From JANMCE01 sp031410595 (GTDB taxonomy: Bacteria > Actinomycetota > Acidimicrobiia > Acidimicrobiales > Ilumatobacteraceae), in assembly GCA_031410595.1 (NCBI GenBank), contig JANNZM010000152.1, positions 23,371 through 87,370 of the forward strand: a stretch of DNA of 64,000 nt, read 5' to 3'. Below, piece by piece: positions 41,231 to 49,865 of this stretch. The notes beneath the pieces are model-generated. The model saw only the letters and a program-made list of their open reading frames with translations, was not told the DNA's origin and made no database searches. A program made the position numbers and the translations under genes. The first letter of the stretch is position 1. Every line of letters begins with the position of its first letter.

Positions 41231-42493
41231 ATGACGACACCCGACATGGCGTCGAAACCATCGCCGCATGTGGTTGTGATCGGAGCCGGCTTCGGTGGTC
41301 TGGCCTGTGTGCGGGCCTTTCGTGACTCAAAAGTCGACGTGACGCTGATCGACCGTCACAACTTCCACACCTTTCAACCACTGCTCTACCAGGTAGCCAC
41401 CGCGGGCCTGAACGCCGCCGACGTCGCCTACCCGGTACGAGGGATCCTGCGACGATCGCAACGAGCAAAATTCCAGCTCGGCATGGTCACCGCAGTCGAC
41501 ACCGCGGCCAAGAACCTCACGCTCGATAGCGGAGCCGTGATGGCGTGGGACTGGCTAGTCGTCGCTGCAGGAGCGACCACCAACCACTTCGGCGTGCCGG
41601 GAGCCGCCGAGTTCGGGCTGTCGCTCTACACACTTGAAGACGCCACGGCGCTGCGCAATCACGTACTCACCCGCTTCGAGGAATCGGCCTCGGGCACCAA
41701 CGACGATGGCGCGTTGACGTTCGTTGTCGTGGGTGGGGGAGCGACCGGTGTGGAGATCGCCGGCGCGCTTGCCGAACTGGTGGACAAGGTGTTGCGGAAG
41801 GACTTTCCCGACCTTGATGTGTCCCGGGTGAAGATCGTGCTGGCGGAGGGCCAGGCTCGGCTGCTTGGAACCTTTGCGCCGAAGCTGAGCAGCCATGCGA
41901 TCGAGACCTTACGTAGCCGCGGCGTCGACGTGCGGCTCAACACCCCCCTCAGCGCAGTGGCCGACGATCACGTCGTGTTTGGCGACGGCACGAGCATGCT
42001 GACCCGCACCGTGGTGTGGGCCGCTGGGGTGAAGGCCAACGTGCTGGGAGCGTTGCTGGGCGTAGAACTCGGCCGCGGCGGCCGCATTCCCATTCGGCCC
42101 GACCTCCGGCTCCTCGAGCACGACCACGTGCTCGCCATCGGAGACATCGCAGCCATCGACTACAACGGCCGACTCGCTCCACAGGTTGCTCAGGTCGCAA
42201 TTCAGTCAGGCAAGCACGCAGCCGAAACTATCCTCGCGGTCGAGGCCGACCGCGCTACCAAGCCATTCGCGTACAAGGACAAGGGATCGATGGCGACCAT
42301 CGGTCGCAATGCTGCAGTCGCTGAATTTCCGAACGGGTTGAAGCTACGCGGCTTTATTGGCTGGTTGTCGTGGTTGGGCCTGCACATTCTCACCATGCTC
42401 GGGTTCCGTAACCGCGCTTCGGTCATCCTGAACTGGGCGTGGAACTACGTCACCTGGGACCGCGGCCCCCGCCTCATCTTCCGCAAGAACTAG
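41231..42493 (+). CDS. ndh: Type II NADH:quinone oxidoreductase (NDH-2)
   Basis: A 420-residue flavoprotein with two Rossmann motifs: HVVVIGAGFGGLACVRAF for FAD near residue 12 and FVVVGGGATGVEIAGALAEL for NADH. The quinone-side motif PLLYQVATAGL and the C-terminal FAD segment VLAIGDIA are typical of NDH-2, as is the amphipathic C-terminal helix region (LRGFIGWLSWLGLHILTML) for membrane attachment. It feeds NADH electrons to quinone without proton pumping. ATG 41231 is preferred over TTG 41219. Confidence 0.9.
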   Translation: MTTPDMASKPSPHVVVIGAGFGGLACVRAFRDSKVDVTLIDRHNFHTFQPLLYQVATAGLNAADVAYPVRGILRRSQRAKFQLGMVTAVDTAAKNLTLDSGAVMAWDWLVVAAGATTNHFGVPGAAEFGLSLYTLEDATALRNHVLTRFEESASGTNDDGALTFVVVGGGATGVEIAGALAELVDKVLRKDFPDLDVSRVKIVLAEGQARLLGTFAPKLSSHAIETLRSRGVDVRLNTPLSAVADDHVVFGDGTSMLTRTVVWAAGVKANVLGALLGVELGRGGRIPIRPDLRLLEHDHVLAIGDIAAIDYNGRLAPQVAQVAIQSGKHAAETILAVEADRATKPFAYKDKGSMATIGRNAAVAEFPNGLKLRGFIGWLSWLGLHILTMLGFRNRASVILNWAWNYVTWDRGPRLIFRKN

Positions 42494-42753
42494 CGCTTCA
42501 GGCTCTTGCCGAACTTGCGGTAGATCAGCAGAGCGACGATGGCGCCGATGACCGAACCGATCAGGCCGGAGCGGGAGAAGTCGGCGAACTTCTTATGCGT
42601 GAACAGCACGACCAGCAAGCCGCCGACGAAGGACCCGATGACGCCTAACAGCAATGTCTGGGGGATGGACATGGCATCGCGACCTGGAACGAGGGCACGA
42701 GCGAGAAAGCCGGCGATCACGGCGACGATAAGGAAACCGAGAAGGTTGATCAT
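42490..42753 (-). CDS. GlsB/YeaQ/YmgE-family stress membrane protein
   Basis: An 87-residue protein of the transglycosylase-associated family. The start MINLLGFLIVAVIAGFLARALVPG, the GVIGSFVGGLLVVLF segment and the last helix SGLIGSVIGAIVALLIYRKFG give the standard three-helix Gly-rich layout. Usually stress- or stationary-phase-induced, function unknown. ATG 42753 is chosen over an upstream start with unrelated residues. It overlaps the ndh stop by four bases, convergently. Confidence 0.85.
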   Translation of the reverse strand: MINLLGFLIVAVIAGFLARALVPGRDAMSIPQTLLLGVIGSFVGGLLVVLFTHKKFADFSRSGLIGSVIGAIVALLIYRKFGKSLKR

Positions 42754-42856
42754 GTTGGTGAAACTCCTGTGCGGCGGCACCGTACGTGGTGGGGACCGGA
42801 TGTGGTCCCAGTCCGTAACGTAGTCCTTATGGCAGGGGTCCTTTGACCATTGAGCC

Positions 42857-44101
42857 CTAGAGCCCGGGTGGTAGCAGCAAGTTGGCGTTCTCGTAGAAGA
42901 AATAGAGGGCTGCAAGGAACGGGAGAATGCCGACCAGGAAGCCGATCATGTTGCGATGGAGGCGCCGCGACAGAAGCCACGCGCCGAGGCCAATGAGGCC
43001 GCAGACTGCGCCCCACACGGCCATTTGTGGAATGGCGTGCTTGTCGCTGAACCAGCCCTTGGTGAACGCAGCGTTCAGATCTTCTTCGCCTTCGATGGCG
43101 GGCGCGGCGATCGTGGTGGTAGCAGCGACGGTGGTGGATGGCGCGAGCGTGGAGGGAGAACCCGGCAGCGTGGTGACTGGTACCAGCGTGGTCGCCACGG
43201 TGGTGGGCTCTTCCGTAGGCAGAGGTTCCGGCTTGCCAGCGGCAGGCGGCGTGGGATCGCGCAGCGGACCGGAAGCGGCGATGTCGAGGTCGGCCTTGAT
43301 GATGAGGCGGTCGGTGGACGTGCCAACCGGCGTGCAGGTGACCAACGTGAGCGTGGGCAAGTCGGTCGGTTGCAGCACGCTCGTGTCATCGGGAGCAACC
43401 ACCGTTTGGCTGGTGACCTTGTACACGAAAAGTTCACCCAGCAGGTTCGTAAGGGTGATCGGGTCACCGGTTTGCATCTGATCGAGATGAAGGAATGGAC
43501 CGCCGTAGGTCGTGCGGTGGCCCGCGAACGCCACGTTGCCCTTTTGACCGGGCAACGGCGTATTGCGGAAGTGGCCGACACCCTTGCGAAGGTCGTCAAC
43601 GCTGACCCCCGAGACGATGTTGTTGGCCTTCATGTTGATGCGGGGAATGGCCAGCTGCGCAAAGACGGAGTCAGGCTCGGGAATATCAAGCGGCTCGGGT
43701 TTGGGTATCGTGGTCGTGGTGGCGGCCGTCGTAGGAGCCGCGGAACCGCCGACCGGGGGGGCCACGGTGGTGGTCGGAGCAACGGTGACGGTCGTAGTGG
43801 GCCGAGGTAGCGGAGCGCGCTGTTTGCTGGCGAATTCCTTCGCCAGCGCACGCTGAGAGGCCGCGGTTTGCAGGCCGGTACCCCACAACTGATAGCCGAC
43901 GAAGCCGAAAAGGAGCATGCCGAGGGAAATGAAGAGTCGTCCGATGGCACCGATCACAGAGCGCCCACCGTAGCGGAGGAAGGGCTCTTTCGGGGGCCGC
44001 TCAGGCTCGGCTGGTCGCGTCGGAGGCCAGTCGAAATCGATGCGCGGCAGACCCAACTCCTGGTTGGTTTTGCCAGCAACATCGGCGGGAGGACGAGGCA
44101 C
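42857..44101 (-). CDS. Class E sortase with Thr/Pro stalks and C-terminal membrane helices
   Basis: About 414 residues. A basic cytoplasmic N-terminus is followed by a signal-anchor (VIGAIGRLFISLGMLLFGFVGYQLWG), a Thr/Pro-rich linker and the sortase domain: LAIPRINM, catalytic His in FAGHRTTYGGPF, Cys in LTLVTCTPVG and Arg in TDRLIIKADL. Unusually, a second long Thr/Pro/Val-rich linker and two more membrane helices (MAVWGAVCGLIGLGAWLLS and MIGFLVGILPFLAALYFF) follow. GTG 44101 is favoured; TTG 44173 would leave only two bases before ccmA. Sorting substrates with LPxTG-like ends were not seen here. Confidence 0.85.
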   Translation of the reverse strand: MPRPPADVAGKTNQELGLPRIDFDWPPTRPAEPERPPKEPFLRYGGRSVIGAIGRLFISLGMLLFGFVGYQLWGTGLQTAASQRALAKEFASKQRAPLPRPTTTVTVAPTTTVAPPVGGSAAPTTAATTTTIPKPEPLDIPEPDSVFAQLAIPRINMKANNIVSGVSVDDLRKGVGHFRNTPLPGQKGNVAFAGHRTTYGGPFLHLDQMQTGDPITLTNLLGELFVYKVTSQTVVAPDDTSVLQPTDLPTLTLVTCTPVGTSTDRLIIKADLDIAASGPLRDPTPPAAGKPEPLPTEEPTTVATTLVPVTTLPGSPSTLAPSTTVAATTTIAAPAIEGEEDLNAAFTKGWFSDKHAIPQMAVWGAVCGLIGLGAWLLSRRLHRNMIGFLVGILPFLAALYFFYENANLLLPPGL

Positions 44102-44109
44102 AGTCCGGC

Positions 44110-44116
44110 TACGATA
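44110..44116. promoter_or_regulatory. Possible bidirectional -10 element between sortase and ccm operon
   Basis: TACGATA offers a TAnnnT hexamer on both strands: TACGAT on plus and TATCGT on minus. A GTG lies exactly nine bases downstream on each side (44125 plus, 44101 minus), which would give two nearly leaderless transcripts. If so, CcmA would start at GTG 44125. Confidence 0.35.
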
Positions 44117-44175
44117 GAGGGCGCGTGACCGCGTTGGGTTCCATTGGGCCCGGTCCGATAGCGTTTCGATCAACG

Positions 44176-44823
44176 ATGGAGCCGGTTGTTCACTTTTCTG
44201 AGGCCGTCGCCGTCCACGGTCGATTCCCGGTGCTCACCGGCGCTTCGCTCACCGTCAATCCCTGCGAAATCGTGTTGTTGAGGGGACCAAACGGAGCAGG
44301 CAAGACGAGCCTGCTTCGGGCCTGCGCCGGTCTGTTGCCGGTCGTGCAGGGAATCGCCAACGTGCTCGGGGTGGATCTCACCCAGGACCGCAAAGCGGTG
44401 CGCGCCCGCGTCGGTTTACTGAGTCACGCCAACGGCCTCTACGACGACCTGACCGTCACCGAGAACGTACGCTTCTGGGGGCAGACCGCTGGTGCATCCG
44501 ATGCTGAGGTCAAAGCAGCGCTCGCGGAACTCGGCCTCAGCGGACGGTTAGCCACCGTAAAGGTGGTCAAGCTTTCGGCCGGGCAACGCCGTCGTACCGC
44601 GCTGGCCACCGTACTGGCCCGACGACCCGAACTATGGCTGCTCGACGAGCCGCACGCCGGCCTGGATGGTGACGGCCGTGACCTTATTGACGATGTGCTG
44701 CGCCGCGCCGCAGCCGCCGGGGCGACGATCCTTTTTGCCAGCCACGAACTCGACCGGGCCGAGCCGCTGGCTACTCGTGTAGTGCGGATCGATGCCGGAC
44801 GAGTGGTGCAGCCGACATGCTGA
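44176..44823 (+). CDS. ccmA: Heme exporter ATP-binding protein CcmA
   Basis: A 215-residue ABC ATPase, first gene of the ccm operon. Walker A is RGPNGAGKTSLL, the signature KLSAGQRRRTALA and Walker B LWLLDEPHAGLD, all CcmA-like. With CcmB and CcmC it releases holo-CcmE in ATP-dependent fashion. ATG 44176 gives the usual length; GTG 44125 is possible if the transcript is leaderless. It overlaps ccmB by seven bases. Confidence 0.9.
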   Translation: MEPVVHFSEAVAVHGRFPVLTGASLTVNPCEIVLLRGPNGAGKTSLLRACAGLLPVVQGIANVLGVDLTQDRKAVRARVGLLSHANGLYDDLTVTENVRFWGQTAGASDAEVKAALAELGLSGRLATVKVVKLSAGQRRRTALATVLARRPELWLLDEPHAGLDGDGRDLIDDVLRRAAAAGATILFASHELDRAEPLATRVVRIDAGRVVQPTC

Positions 44824-45521
44824 GAACCGCTCGCCTCATTGCGGCCAAAGACCTGCGCCTCGAATTGAACAGCCGTGTAACGGCGTTTCAGGTTCTGCCG
44901 TTCGCCGTCTTGCTTGTGGTCCTGTTCGCCTTCGCGTTCGATGCCGACGCGAAGGTGCTCATTCCGGCCGCACCCGGGTTGTTCTGGATTGCGGTGCTGT
45001 TGTCGTTGTTCCTCGCCGTCGGGCGCATGTTCATGACCGAGACGGCCGACGGTGCGCTCGACGCGCTGCGGCTCTCGTCCCTCGACCCGGCGGGTATCTT
45101 CCTCGGCAAAGCAGTCGCCCTGCTGCTGGAACTATTGCTGCTGGAAGTCGTGTTGCTCGCGGGCGTGCTGGTGCTCTACGACGTGTCGGTTCCCGCATCG
45201 GGCGTGGTGTTATTGGTCACGACGGCGTTCGCGACCAGTGTCGGACTGGTAGCCACAGGTACTCTGTACGGTGTTCTGTCCGCTGGCACGACGGTGCGTG
45301 AGACCCTTCTCCCGCTCCTCATCGGTCCGGTGGTGGCCCCGCTGCTCATCGGTGCGTCCCGAGCCTTTGAGGCCGCCCTCGGTACCCGGCGTGGCCTGGA
45401 CGGTTCGGTAGTGGTGAAGGTTTCGGAAGGTTGGCCGTGGGCCGGACTTCTTACGGTGTTTGCGCTGGTGTACGTCGCCGCTGGCCTCTTGGCCTTCGGA
45501 GCCCTTTTGGAGGATGCATGA
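44817..45521 (+). CDS. ccmB: Heme exporter membrane protein CcmB
   Basis: A 234-residue protein with six hydrophobic segments. The start TARLIAAKDLRLELNSR and the motif RMFMTETADGALDALRLSSLDPAGIFLGKA (ABC coupling region) are typical of CcmB, as is RETLLPLLIGPVVAPLLIGA. It forms the CcmABCD release complex in the cytoplasmic membrane. Overlaps on both sides show tight coupling. Confidence 0.9.
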   Translation: MLRTARLIAAKDLRLELNSRVTAFQVLPFAVLLVVLFAFAFDADAKVLIPAAPGLFWIAVLLSLFLAVGRMFMTETADGALDALRLSSLDPAGIFLGKAVALLLELLLLEVVLLAGVLVLYDVSVPASGVVLLVTTAFATSVGLVATGTLYGVLSAGTTVRETLLPLLIGPVVAPLLIGASRAFEAALGTRRGLDGSVVVKVSEGWPWAGLLTVFALVYVAAGLLAFGALLEDA

Positions 45522-46252
45522 ACGAGTCGAACGTGTTGCACACCGGCACCCGTGGCTCCCGAATTATCGGCATCCTCGCCCTCATCGGCCTCGCATGGAT
45601 GGTCGTCTTCGGCCTGCTGATTTCGCCACCTGACGAGGTCCAGGGCGACAACGTCCGCTACCTCTACCTCCACGTGCCCGCGGCGTTCCTCACCTTTACG
45701 GCATTCGGCATCACGGCCGTATCGTCCATCCTCTATCTGTGGAAGCGCACCCGCTCGCTCACGTGGGACCGCATCGCCGGTTGCTCAGCCGAAATCGGCG
45801 TGGTGCTCACGGCCGTCACCCTGGCGACGGGCATGTTGTGGGGCAAGTTGAGCTGGGGGGTCTACTGGCGCTGGGACGCGCTGCTCACCAGCACTGCTTT
45901 GCTGCTCGTCATGTTCATCGGCTACCTCGCCCTGCGTGGCCTCGAAGCCTCGCCCGAAGTTCGGGCCCGGCGCTGTGCCATCGTCGGCATCATTGCGTTC
46001 CTCGACGTTCCGCTTATCCACTTCAGCGTCAACTGGTGGCGCACCCTGCATCAGCCTGCGTCGATCGGGCCGCGCAAAACCACGTTCGACGGTCCGATGC
46101 TGCTGAGCTTCTTCGTGTCGTTGGTGGCGTTCGTCCTCGTCTACATCTGGTTGATGATGCATCGCAACCGTCTGGCCATGATGGAGCAGGCGATGGATGA
46201 CCACGGGCTGCAGATGGCCATTGCCGAACGCCACGCCGAGGCGATCGCATGA
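45518..46252 (+). CDS. ccmC: Heme-handling protein CcmC
   Basis: A 244-residue, six-helix protein of the heme-handling family. The tryptophan-rich WWD segment reads WGKLSWGVYWRWDALLTS, with flanking periplasmic His residues in YLYLHVPAAF and IHFSVNWWRTLHQP. CcmC loads heme onto CcmE. Start ATG 45518 overlaps the ccmB stop by four bases, and its own stop overlaps the ccmD start. Confidence 0.93.
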   Translation: MNESNVLHTGTRGSRIIGILALIGLAWMVVFGLLISPPDEVQGDNVRYLYLHVPAAFLTFTAFGITAVSSILYLWKRTRSLTWDRIAGCSAEIGVVLTAVTLATGMLWGKLSWGVYWRWDALLTSTALLLVMFIGYLALRGLEASPEVRARRCAIVGIIAFLDVPLIHFSVNWWRTLHQPASIGPRKTTFDGPMLLSFFVSLVAFVLVYIWLMMHRNRLAMMEQAMDDHGLQMAIAERHAEAIA

Positions 46253-46404
46253 TGCTTGCGTCGGTCATCCAACATCACGTCCTCAACATTGTGGGTGGCT
46301 ACGTGCTTGTGCTCGGCAGCCTCGCGTTGTTTACGTGGCGCATGCTTGGCCGCGCCCGCAAGCTCGCCTCGCAGCTGCCCGACAAGGACAAGCCGTGGAT
46401 CTAG
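46249..46404 (+). CDS. ccmD: CcmD-like small membrane protein
   Basis: A 51-residue protein starting MMLASVIQHHVLNIVGGYVL. It has one transmembrane helix (VGGYVLVLGSLALFTW) followed by a basic patch (RMLGRARKLASQ) and a Lys/Asp tail. Size, topology and position between ccmC and ccmE identify CcmD, which stabilises the CcmABC-CcmE complex. It overlaps ccmC by four bases and ccmE by ten. Confidence 0.82.
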   Translation: MMLASVIQHHVLNIVGGYVLVLGSLALFTWRMLGRARKLASQLPDKDKPWI

Positions 46405-46892
46405 ACCGCGACTCTGTCGATGTCGAACGAGACCTCGCCGGTACCGATCTTTCGCCCCGAGCCATCATCATCACGCCGCGCCGCAAGCGCAAGACGATGC
46501 CGTCCGTTGTGTTGGCCGCCATGTTGATCGCGGGTGGCTTCGTGGTGTTCAAGTTCCTCACGGCATCTACGACGTTCTTCTGCAACGCCGACGAGATCGG
46601 TGTAAAGGCCGACTGCGCGGCGTCGAAGCACATTCGGCTGCAAGGCACCGTCGAGACCGGAAGCGTGAATAAGCAGGGCGCAGGTCTCACGTTCAAGGTG
46701 AGCTACAACAACGTGATCGTGCCGGTCGTGTACGGCGGTGGCGACCCGGGCGGCGTGTTCTGCGAAGGGGTGCCCGTGGTGGTTGAGGGTGTGTATAGCG
46801 CCGGGTCGTTCCAAGGCGACCGCATCCTCACGAAGCACACCGAGAACTACAAGGCCGCCAACCCGAATCGCGTTCGCGACTGCAAGATATGA
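46395..46892 (+). CDS. ccmE: Heme chaperone CcmE
   Basis: A 165-residue protein with one N-terminal membrane anchor (SVVLAAMLIAGGFVVFKFL) and an OB-fold. The heme-binding motif is the classical His-x3-Tyr: His148 to Tyr152 in KHTENY. Other family sequences are LQGTVETGSV and VPVVYGGGDPG. Four additional Cys (residues 63, 74, 123, 163) are unusual for CcmE. GTG 46395 is used because no ATG fits, and it starts inside the ccmD end. Confidence 0.9.
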   Translation: MDLDRDSVDVERDLAGTDLSPRAIIITPRRKRKTMPSVVLAAMLIAGGFVVFKFLTASTTFFCNADEIGVKADCAASKHIRLQGTVETGSVNKQGAGLTFKVSYNNVIVPVVYGGGDPGGVFCEGVPVVVEGVYSAGSFQGDRILTKHTENYKAANPNRVRDCKI

Positions 46893-48859
46893 ATTCGACG
46901 TTTGGGAACCTGGGCGTCACGCTCGCGGTGACGGCCTCGCTCGCTGGTTTCGTTACTTCAGCGGTGGGCCTAATGCGCCGTCGGCCACAACTGGTCCGCT
47001 TCGGACCCGTCTTCGCCAGGATGGTTCTGGTCGGAGCGATCGTGGCCGCGATCGCTATGGAGCGAGCCATCATCACCCGCGATTTTTCGCTGGCTTACGT
47101 GGCCAAGGTCGGCTCCACCAAGACGCCTGCGCTCTACAATTTTGCCGCCATGTGGTCGGCGCTCCAGGGCTCGATTCTGCTGTGGGGACTCGTGCTGGCG
47201 GGCTACACCGTTGCGGTCGTGCGCCGGTTCCGTAAGCGCCTCGGCGACCCGCTGGTGGCCTGGGCGCTCACCGTCATGCTCGGCGTGTGCACGTTCTTCT
47301 TCCTGCTCATGGCCGGTCCGGCCAACCCGTTCCTGCGTTTGGCGGTGCCCGCCTCTGAAGGCACCGGCCCGAACCCGCTCCTGCAGAATCACATCCTGGT
47401 CGCCTTTCATCCGCCCATCCTTTACCTCGGTTACGTCGGATTCACCGTGCCGTTCGCGTTCGCGATAGCGGCGCTGATTACCGGTCGCGTCGGCGAGGGC
47501 TGGCTGCTCGAAACACGCCGCTGGACACTGTTCGCGTGGGGGCTGCTCACACTCGGCATTGTGCTTGGTGCCTGGTGGAGCTACGAGGTCGTCGGCTGGA
47601 ACGGCTTCTGGGGCTGGGATGCCGTGGAGAACGCCAGCTTCCTCCCATGGCTCACCGCCACCGCGTTCATCCACTCGGTGCTGGTGCAGGAACGGCGCGG
47701 CATGCTGCGGGTGTGGAACCTGTCGCTGCTGTGCGCCACCTTCTCGCTCACCATTCTCGGCACGTTCCTCACTCGCTCGGGCGTGGTGGAATCGGTGCAC
47801 GCGTTCAGCGGTGGATCGATCGGGCCCTGGTTGCTTACCTTCTTCGGCATCACCGTGGCGCTTGCTCTCGGCCTCATGGCGTGGCGCGGCGACCGGCTCC
47901 GCTCGCCCGGCGCGTTCGACTCCCCACTGTCACGCGAAGGCGCGTTCCTCATCAACAACCTGTTGTTCGCGTTGTTCGCGTTCGTGGTGCTACTTGGCAC
48001 GGTGTTCCCGCTCATCATCGAAGCCACGCAGAACAAGCGGGTGGCGGTCGGTCGCCCGTTCTTTGACGCGATGACGATGCCTATTGGTTTGGCGTTGCTG
48101 ACAATGATGGCGATCGCGCCGGTGCTGCCATGGCGCAAGGCTTCCACCGAGTTGCTGCGTGATCGCCTGTTCTGGCCGGCCTGGTGTGGCGTCGGTGCGT
48201 TGGCGCTGTCGGTCGTGCTGGGCGGTTCGGGTGTGGCGGCACTCGTCGCTTTCACACTCGGTGGATTCGCCGCCGGCGCCGCCGGCCGCCAACTGGTGCT
48301 GGCCACCCGTCGGCAGGGTCTGCGTGGTTTGGTCGGTCGCGCCAACGGCGGCATGGTCGTGCACATCGGCGTGATACTGGTGGCCGTCGGTCTGGCAGCC
48401 TCGCAGAGTTACGCCCGCACGTCCGACGTGTCGCTCAAGCCGGGCGAGAGCACGGTGTTCGGCGGGCACACCATTGTCTACGTCGGCAAAGACGTGGTGG
48501 AGACCAAGCAGTCCCGGGCCGAGCGGGCCAGGGTCACCATTGATGGTGTTGAGTACGCGCCGGCGCAGGTGTTGTTCAACTCGAATGGCCAGATCGTGCC
48601 CCGCCCCTCGGTCCGCACCCGGCCGTGGGGCGACGTGTATCTCTCGCTCGCCAAGCCCGTCGCCGCCGATGGCACCGCCAACCTGCAGATCGTGCTCAAC
48701 CCACTCATCATGTGGCTGTGGATCGGTGGGCTCGTCATGGGCTTCGGCACGGTGTTGGCCATGTTCCCCGGCCGTAAACGCCGTCTGGCCACCGACGCTG
48801 CTTCTGCTCCGATCCCCGAGCCGCGGCCGCACGCCGAACCGGACCCGGTGCTCGCATGA
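46889..48859 (+). CDS. ccmF: Cytochrome c heme lyase subunit CcmF
   Basis: A 656-residue multi-helix protein that attaches heme to apocytochrome c. The WWD motif is WWSYEVVGWNGFWGWDAVENASFLPWL read in parts, with conserved His in NHILVAFHPPILYLGYVGF and FIHSVLVQERRG. LTILGTFLTRSGVVESVHAF is also diagnostic. The periplasmic domain near the C-terminus and final helix are present, so the protein looks complete. The charged tail (EPRPHAEPDPVLA) is extra. Four-base overlaps on both sides. Confidence 0.95.
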   Translation: MNSTFGNLGVTLAVTASLAGFVTSAVGLMRRRPQLVRFGPVFARMVLVGAIVAAIAMERAIITRDFSLAYVAKVGSTKTPALYNFAAMWSALQGSILLWGLVLAGYTVAVVRRFRKRLGDPLVAWALTVMLGVCTFFFLLMAGPANPFLRLAVPASEGTGPNPLLQNHILVAFHPPILYLGYVGFTVPFAFAIAALITGRVGEGWLLETRRWTLFAWGLLTLGIVLGAWWSYEVVGWNGFWGWDAVENASFLPWLTATAFIHSVLVQERRGMLRVWNLSLLCATFSLTILGTFLTRSGVVESVHAFSGGSIGPWLLTFFGITVALALGLMAWRGDRLRSPGAFDSPLSREGAFLINNLLFALFAFVVLLGTVFPLIIEATQNKRVAVGRPFFDAMTMPIGLALLTMMAIAPVLPWRKASTELLRDRLFWPAWCGVGALALSVVLGGSGVAALVAFTLGGFAAGAAGRQLVLATRRQGLRGLVGRANGGMVVHIGVILVAVGLAASQSYARTSDVSLKPGESTVFGGHTIVYVGKDVVETKQSRAERARVTIDGVEYAPAQVLFNSNGQIVPRPSVRTRPWGDVYLSLAKPVAADGTANLQIVLNPLIMWLWIGGLVMGFGTVLAMFPGRKRRLATDAASAPIPEPRPHAEPDPVLA

Positions 48860-49479
48860 CCGATCAGCTCGCAGACGTGACGCCGAATGACGCCCCGGAT
48901 GACATGCCGACCATCGCGACACGTCGACCACTCGCTCCGTACCTTGCGCTGGGCTTGGCGTTGTTGATTGCGGGGTTTGTGATTCTGCTCGCCCGTGCTC
49001 CAAAAGGTGACGCTCCCGAGAGCGCGGCCACACCGCTGCTGAACGCCGCTGCTCCAAACCTGACCGGCAAGACCATGAACGGTGACACGTTTGATCTGGC
49101 CAGTCGACGAGGGAGTTGGGTGGTGCTGAACTTCTTCTCCAGCACGTGCACGCCGTGCCGTGAAGAGCATCCCGCGCTGGTCGAGTTTTACGACGCCCAG
49201 GCCGCCAAGCCGCCAGAATCCCGAGTGGAATTAGTAACGAGCGTGTTCGCCCAAGACGAAGCACCGGTGCGGAAGTTCTTCGCCGAACAGGGCGGAGGCT
49301 GGCCCGTCGTCTTTGACCCGAACAACGCCGCCGCCCTCGCCTACAGCATCGCCAAGGTGCCGGAAACCTGGATCATCGATCCGTTTGGTGTCGTGCGCAA
49401 ACACGTGATCACTACCCTCACGGCCGAGCGACTCGAATTGTTGATTTCGCAACTACGTGCAGGAGTGCCGAACCCTTGA
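48856..49479 (+). CDS. ccmG: Membrane-anchored thiol-disulfide protein (CcmG/DsbE-TlpA type)
   Basis: A 207-residue protein with an N-terminal anchor (LAPYLALGLALLIAGFVILL) and thioredoxin fold. The active site is Cys98-Thr-Pro-Cys101 in FFSSTCTPCREEHP, and the cis-Pro is in KVPETWIIDPFG. It keeps the CXXCH cysteines of apocytochrome c reduced before heme ligation. It overlaps ccmF and ccmH by four bases each. Confidence 0.9.
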   Translation: MTDQLADVTPNDAPDDMPTIATRRPLAPYLALGLALLIAGFVILLARAPKGDAPESAATPLLNAAAPNLTGKTMNGDTFDLASRRGSWVVLNFFSSTCTPCREEHPALVEFYDAQAAKPPESRVELVTSVFAQDEAPVRKFFAEQGGGWPVVFDPNNAAALAYSIAKVPETWIIDPFGVVRKHVITTLTAERLELLISQLRAGVPNP

Positions 49480-49865
49480 GGCGACGTATCGGATGGGTTG
49501 CCATCCTCGCAGTGACCATAGTGCTGCTCGTTATCGGCGGCGCCCGAGATCGGGGTGCGGCCAGTACCCTCGAACGCGTTCGCGAGATTTCAGCGACGAC
49601 CAAGTGCCCGGTGTGCGTCGGTGAGAGCGTTGGCCAGTCGAATGCTCCTGCATCGGTGATCATCAAGAAGGAGATCGCCAACGAAGTCGCGGCAGGCAAG
49701 AGCGATAGCGAGATCCGCCTGTTCATTGCTTCCAAATACTCCGGCGCGGTGCAGCTGACGCCACCAGCGACTGGGGCAGCAAGCCTGGTGTGGGTCCTAC
49801 CCGTGGTCCTGCTCGTGCTGCTCGCCGCCGCCGCAATCACCGTTTTTCGGCGTAGCGGTCCATGA
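49476..49865 (+). CDS. ccmH: Cytochrome c maturation thioreductase CcmH (CycL)
   Basis: A 129-residue protein with an N-terminal anchor, the redox pair Cys44-x-x-Cys47 in TTKCPVCVGESVGQSNAP, the helical bundle (KEIANEVAAGKSDSEIRLFIASKYSGAV) and a C-terminal membrane helix. These are the features of the CcmH N-terminal domain. The canonical LRC before the motif is TKC here. The start is TTG, overlapping the ccmG stop (TTGA). Confidence 0.9.
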   Translation: MRRRIGWVAILAVTIVLLVIGGARDRGAASTLERVREISATTKCPVCVGESVGQSNAPASVIIKKEIANEVAAGKSDSEIRLFIASKYSGAVQLTPPATGAASLVWVLPVVLLVLLAAAAITVFRRSGP

